A DNA stretch of 64,000 nt from Brachionus koreanus (Eukaryota > Rotifera > Eurotatoria > Ploima > Brachionidae): the NCBI GenBank assembly GCA_016987375.1, contig PJRA01000005.1, positions 1,904,136-1,968,135 on the forward strand. Direction: 5' to 3'. Position 1 is the first letter of the stretch. The number at the start of each line of letters is the position of its first letter. This document shows, piece after piece, positions 59,301 through 64,000 of this stretch. The translations under genes and the position numbers were made by a program. The notes below the pieces were generated by a model, which was not told the origin of the DNA, did no database searches, and saw only the letters and a program-made list of their open reading frames with translations.

Positions 59301-62300
59301 TCCATAAATGAGGAACGGGATGTTTTTGTCAAACGAGGCAGTCGACTTAGCTCATTTCGAAGAGATATTGGTGAGAAACTTATTGAATTAAAAAAAATCT
59401 AAGTTAATTTATTTCAATCTAGCAATAGATATTGAAAATATGAATATAATGGAAGGAGATGAGACTGAAATTGATAATCCATCTAATCAAGAAAATAACG
59501 AGCTGAATGATAAAAGAGAGCGTCTAGCTCCTATTGCATCGTGCGAGACTCTTCAGACATATTCATCGGGAGCAAATTCTTACAAAGATTTTAAAGAAAA
59601 ACATGTTGGATTCACTTTACCAAGCGGTAGTCAATCAAATCTAAATTTAAACGAGAAAACAAATAGTCTAATTGAAAATGTTGTAAATAACTTGACCAAG
59701 GTGAATGTAAGTGATGGCATATTCACAGTTAACAATGAGAAAAAATACAATGGATCAACAAAACCTCTCGCTGCTTCATTTGACTTGAAAAATCCCGACA
59801 TGGGAACTAGTAATGACTCAGGAAATTTGCCGAATCAATTAAAAAGTGAAGATGACTCGATTGAATATAAAAGTGAAGAGGATGATTATGATGACATAAA
59901 TACTGAGGAAGATTATGATTATAGAATTGATTCAACAAACAGAAACAAATATAAACGATTGATGAATGGTAATAAAAGCTTTAATGGATCAATTTCTTCG
60001 GCAACAAGCTCAGCTTCAAGATTAACTGTAACCTGGAAAAAATTTTTTTTTTTTTTTAAATTTGTATTCATTTGTTTTTTTCAAAGTATTGGAAAGATTC
60101 AATAGAAAAATCTAATCATTTAGGAAGTAACACAGCTCGTTCAAGTACTGCTGAAGCTTTATCTTTATCACCAGCAATGGCTCCAAAAAGAACTGCTCCA
60201 CATAAAAACTCACAAAGTTCAACCACTAATCAACTTTTAATGGCTGTTCAGCAAAATGCTCAAAAAATAGGTTAATTCTAGCCGTAATTTTATTTCAGAC
60301 TAAATTAAAAATTTTTATTTTAGGAAAAAGATTGAGTGATACTTTTTCAGTTCAAAAATTATTAGCCGATAATGGCCGAAAATTGCCAATTAGTGTGTAT
60401 GCTGGAGTAGTAGTTACTTCATCTCGATCGTCTAGGAGAAGAGCAAGCAATACCGAAGCCACTAGAGCGTTTGCAATTGCTACTTCTGGTTCACAGACTT
60501 CTTTGGACAAGGCTCAGACTTTTCGCCATTCTCTAGACAACACGAGAGTTTCAGTAAACTCGATTCCTCGAGTTGACCGCCTAAACAGTTCTGGTCCAGC
60601 GCTGGACTGTTCAAAAACCAAAAAAAATCTATTCTTGGTTAATACAGCTGCATCAATGCGAGTCTTGAATATTCTTCGTCATTGGATTACGAAGCATCCG
60701 TTTGATTTTGACGAAAATCCCAAGCTAAAAGAAGAAACTTTGAATTTAATTAACCAAATGCTGAACGAGTCTAATTTGACAGAAACAGAGAGAAAAGTTT
60801 CAAAACAGATTATTCAACAGTTAAATATTCCGATTGAGAAAAAAAAAGAGAATATCATAAACATTGAATTTTTACTAAGACTTCCAACTGTAATTTTTTG
60901 TTCAATGAATTAAGTTTATCTTAAAAAATTTTATTTAGACTCCGGGTAAAGTAAAATTTTGTGATTTATCTGTATCAGAAATAGCTGAACAAATGACTTA
61001 TATTGATTATCATATATTTGCATCTATTTCAAGCCAGTAACTTAATTTTTATATAAATTTGTATATAATTTATATTAATATTTTCTTTAAAGAGAACTTT
61101 TAGGCCAAGCTTGGATGAAAGCAGGAAAAGAGAAAAATGCAAAAAATGTTCTGGTTTTCAGCAAACGATTCAATGAGGCAAGTTTTGTTTTCTTTTTCTT
61201 TAATCAATAAATTTTTAGAATTATTTAGATGTCTCAACTGGTAGTTACTGAGATAATTATGAGCACAAACCATACTCAACGTTTAGAAAAACTTGAAAAA
61301 TGGACTACAATCGCAAATATTTGTAAATTTTTGAAAAATTTCAATGGTGTACTACAAATTATGTCTGCTTTTGCGAGCACATCTATCTTTAGACTCAAAT
61401 CAACATGGGATAAACTTTCAAAAAATGTAAGATATCATAAAATAATTAAGGAAATAGTTGAAGACACACAAAAAAAGGTCAAAGTAAAATTTTTGATCAA
61501 ATTATATTTTTCAAAAATGATAAAAAAAAAATTTAAATGCGCAATTAAATGTTAATGAATTTTTAGAAATTCAAAAGTCTGAGGAAAAATCCGCGATGAA
61601 ATTAAAAAAAGAAATTAGATCAAAAATTTTACTTTGACTCAAAAAAGATTAAATCGTAAATATTTTTTTTAAAAAAATATAAATTAACGATTAAAAAAAA
61701 AAACAAAAAAAAATAAAATGCAACATTTTGAACTAAACTATTTTGCAATTTTTTTTTGGGATATTTTATCCTCATTAACTGTATTGTTAACAAAAAAGCA
61801 TGCAATATTTTTTAAAATAATTTAATTTTGTCCAAAATTTTATTTCAAAATTAATCATTTATTTGAATTCATTATAAAAATGTTAAAATTTAGATTCTGA
61901 AAAATTAAAGATTTATTTAAGTTAAGTATTTTATCAAAAATTCTAATTTTGATTAATTATTTTATTTATTTTACCTTTACCTTTACGCAATCTTTGATGA
62001 TTTAAAACTGTTTACTGTCAAATTGACACAACTCTATTAGGATGAAAGTTATAGTATAGTGCCTTTTTACTGTAGTCTCAGACATTCTAATTTTTAATAT
62101 TTTGAAATTTAAACTCAAATATTTTTAATTAATTATGAAAGTTTTCCCCAAGAAATTTCTAAATTTTATTTTTAAAAAAAATCATTAAGACTTAATTGGT
62201 AGGCCAAGATAAATCATTCTTTGTACTTTTGGAATCGTAGAGCAATTTAATTTAAATTCTGTTTTAGAACTACTAGTAATCTACTACTTAACTATTAGTT

Positions 62301-63236
62301 TTTTATCAAAAAAAATCTTTAAAGCCTTTTTGAAAATAAAAGGTAGATTTTTATCAAAAATTTTAAAACTATTAAAATTTTGAATTTTAAGCTCGTTGAA
62401 AAAAATTGCTTCTAATAGGACTTAATAAATAGCATGGTCCAAATCTGTCAATAAGAATTTATTAGAAAATAAAAATTATTTCTTAACAAATCTATAAAAA
62501 TCAAATTTACTCTCATGAAAATTTACAGTTATTTTGAAGAAAAAACGTAAAATTTTTTACAAAAGCTCTAAATAAATAGTGATGTTCTTGATCATTTTTA
62601 GTTTCGTTTAGTAATGTATTCCAATTAATGATATTCTCTCACTGTTCTAAATAAATATATGTTTATAAATAAATAAATAAATAGGCATAATTTTTATTCT
62701 AGAGCCAACAGACAATAGAAACTCTACAAAATTTAGTCTCATCGGATGGAAGATTTAAAAACTTAAGAGATGCAATGGTATTTTAGAAAAAAATAAAAAT
62801 TTAAAATTAAAACTAAACTATTTTTTAGAATAAATGCGATCCACCATGTATTCCTTACTTGGGAATGTATTTGATGGATCTCGTTTTTATCGAAGAGAGC
62901 ACACCAGATTTTTTAGATGGTAATTTAATAAATTTTTCAAAATTGAGAATGGTTTCCCACATTATAAGAGATATACGAACTTTTCAACAAAGTAAATACA
63001 CAATACACCACAATCGTAGAGTAAATTTTGTAACAAATAAAAAAAATTAAATTAATAATGTAAGTTAAATTTAGGTATGTGAATATTTACTCGATACAAG
63101 CAATTTGCTGACGCCAGATGAAGCATATAATAGATCTTTAACATTAGAGCCAAGAAATTCAATAAATCCAGCATTTAAAAAAATAGATGAATTAGATTTG
63201 AAAACACAGAATCTAAACATTAATATGTTCAATTGA
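53312..63236 (+). CDS. RASGRF: Ras-specific guanine nucleotide-releasing factor (RASGRF1/2 orthologue), 22 exons
   Basis: Calcium-responsive exchange factor for Ras (CDC25 domain) and Rho/Rac (DH domain). Exons: 53312-53587, 53647-53901, 53955-54295, 54353-54629, 54681-54794, 56712-56829, 56876-57027, 57073-57151, 57202-57413, 57463-57548, 57605-57680, 57744-57934, 59222-59370, 59423-60027, 60087-60270, 60324-60889, 60939-61036, 61093-61177, 61229-61426, 62703-62777, 62829-63020, 63075-63236. All join in frame to 1496 aa (human about 1240-1270). Domains: PH1 ([20 protein letters not shown]), coiled coil, IQ motif ([20 protein letters not shown]), DH ([14 protein letters not shown]), PH2, RasGEF-N ([20 protein letters not shown]), a long acidic linker (exon 14), CDC25 ([49 protein letters not shown]). 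The intron after exon 18 starts with GC (GAG|GCAAGT). Introns 5, 12 and 19 are 1.3-1.9 kb. Confidence 0.97.
54795..56711. other. RASGRF intron 5, nothing recognised
   Basis: 1.9-kb intron in an otherwise compact gene, lying between DH-domain exons. No mobile element or coding stretch recognised; AT-rich throughout. Confidence 0.6.
58165..58560. repeat. GC-rich degenerate inverted-repeat element inside RASGRF intron 12
   Basis: A sharp island of higher GC in an AT-rich intron. The left part has ATGCGGCCGGTC, TACGGTCTTAAATTTTGACC and ATACGGCCATCC; the right part read inverted has GATGCGGTCTTAGCAATCCG and GACCGCAAAAAATAAGGCC. The halves look like degenerate inverted repeats about a 130-bp AT-rich centre. 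No coding content; probably a non-autonomous transposon. Confidence 0.65.
61427..62702. other. RASGRF intron 19, nothing recognised
   Basis: 1.28-kb AT-rich intron splitting the CDC25 domain. A short (AAAT)n-like run lies near 62665-62683, close to the acceptor. Confidence 0.6.
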
Positions 63237-64000
63237 TTCAATTTTGCAGATATATTATTAAAGTCATCCTTTTAAAATAAATATGTCCAAGAAATTAAGG
63301 ATTTTTTTTAAATTTGATTATTTATAACGTATGAAAGAAATGAATTTTGGTGTTTTAAATTAAAAAAATTATGTAGATAAAAATTAATTTCTTTGTTTGA
63401 TAAAATTTAAAATGATACTGGTTGAAATCAAGTGAATTAATTATAAATATATGCATTATTGATCTTTTTATAACATATGAAACCCGGTTACACTGTTTTA
63501 TATGGTTTACTATTTAATAAAATATACAAAATAATTTTTTTTATTAATATTTATTTCAAAAAGTTTAAAAGGTAAAATATAAAAGAAAAAGTACAATTAT
63601 GGAATTTTGGATGTTATTTTCTTGGCTTATTGTAACCAAATTTAAATAAATTTTATAAAAAAAAATTTCATGTCAAAAAGAGTTAAAAAAAAAAGTGTTT
63701 TTTGATGATAGAATTCGCTTTAAAAATAAGCCAGGTAAATAATATTGGACCCAAAATAGATTTCTTCTTTTGAAGGTAAATTTTATCATCAAAAACACTT
63801 TGTTAATAACTCTTTTTGAAATGAATTTTTTTGATTATAAAATTTTTTTAAATTTTTTATAAATATTTTGCCATTAAGTTTTTTTGCACTCATCAATCTA
63901 AACGATTCTAGACAAATTTTCTCTAACATGATAAATGTGGATAGAACTAAAATCTATATTTTCTTAATGACAAAAAAATGTATTCTTATGATGCGAATAG
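63237..64000. other. 3' flank of RASGRF
   Basis: AT-rich with a short inverted repeat (63668-63823). AATAAA-like signals occur but none stands out. No coding feature. Confidence 0.55.
63668..63823. repeat. inverted repeat with about 48-bp arms
   Basis: Left arm CATGTCAAAAAGAGTT...AGTGTTTTTTGATGATA (63668-63715) is complementary to the right arm TATCATCAAAAACACTTTGT...AACTCTTTTTGAAATG (about 63777-63823). The loop is about 60 bp. Similarity continues weakly outward on both sides. Probably another MITE. Confidence 0.8.

Noticed and set aside
1..64000. tRNA, rRNA, CRISPR or bacterial operon features
   Set aside because: Searched by eye for cloverleaf arms with GTTCGA-type boxes, direct-repeat/spacer arrays and ribosome-binding sites; none seen. 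The gene structure is eukaryotic.

Overview
This is a eukaryotic, metazoan window. It is very AT-rich, its genes are split by short GT-AG introns (mostly 50-70 bp), and the recognisable genes are animal ones: a monoamine-type SLC6 transporter, RASGRF, a core-2/I-branching GCNT enzyme, AATF, neugrin and HIGD2A. Tiny introns, AT richness, many decayed LINE and Tc1/mariner copies, and acceptor-like TTTAG sequences placed directly before several start codons suggest a small-genome invertebrate that may use spliced-leader trans-splicing. A monogonont rotifer such as Brachionus would fit, but that is inference, not proof. No bacterial operons, CRISPR arrays, tRNA or rRNA genes were seen. LAYOUT: 48-3136 (-) SLC6 monoamine-type transporter; 4911-6251 (+) proteasome ATPase Rpt5/PSMC3; 6530-7669 (+) neugrin; 7670-11187 repeats (a near-perfect 350-bp foldback and a LINE relic); 11188-11559 (+) HIGD2A; 11805-16644 (+) three tandem NAP1-like histone chaperones; 18413-19078 (+) DMAC2L/ATP5S without its first exon; 19224-19854 (+) and 20586-21060 (-) two unrecognised small genes; 21.9-22.3 kb mariner relic; 22669-23868 (-) a secreted-type leucine-rich-repeat gene broken by one or two single-base frameshifts; 25.3-26.3 kb LINE relics beside an inverted copy of the AATF exon 1/intron 1 junction; 26749-28714 (+) AATF; 28.8-29.5 kb a mariner MITE and a second foldback; 31219-34013 (-) GCNT-like glycosyltransferase; 34-45 kb gene-poor, with a decayed Tc1/mariner transposase and a MITE that holds a nested Tc1-like insertion and the 938-N assembly gap; 45186-46875 (+) a 538-aa protein ending in a Bcl-2-like BH1/BH2 module; 47940-48419 a LINE 3' fragment; 53312-63236 (+) a complete 22-exon RASGRF orthologue (1496 aa). 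HOW THE GENES RELATE: they are mostly unrelated housekeeping and signalling genes, each with its own promoter region. Three act in mitochondria (neugrin in mitoribosome assembly, HIGD2A in respiratory complex assembly, DMAC2L at ATP synthase). The three NAP1 paralogues are a local tandem expansion. The most unusual gene is the Bcl-2-like one: a canonical C-terminal fold signature behind about 440 residues of low-complexity, basic and Ser/Thr-rich sequence, with no membrane anchor. Exon boundaries below were worked out by hand from reading frame, splice signals and remembered family sequences. They should be checked against RNA-seq.
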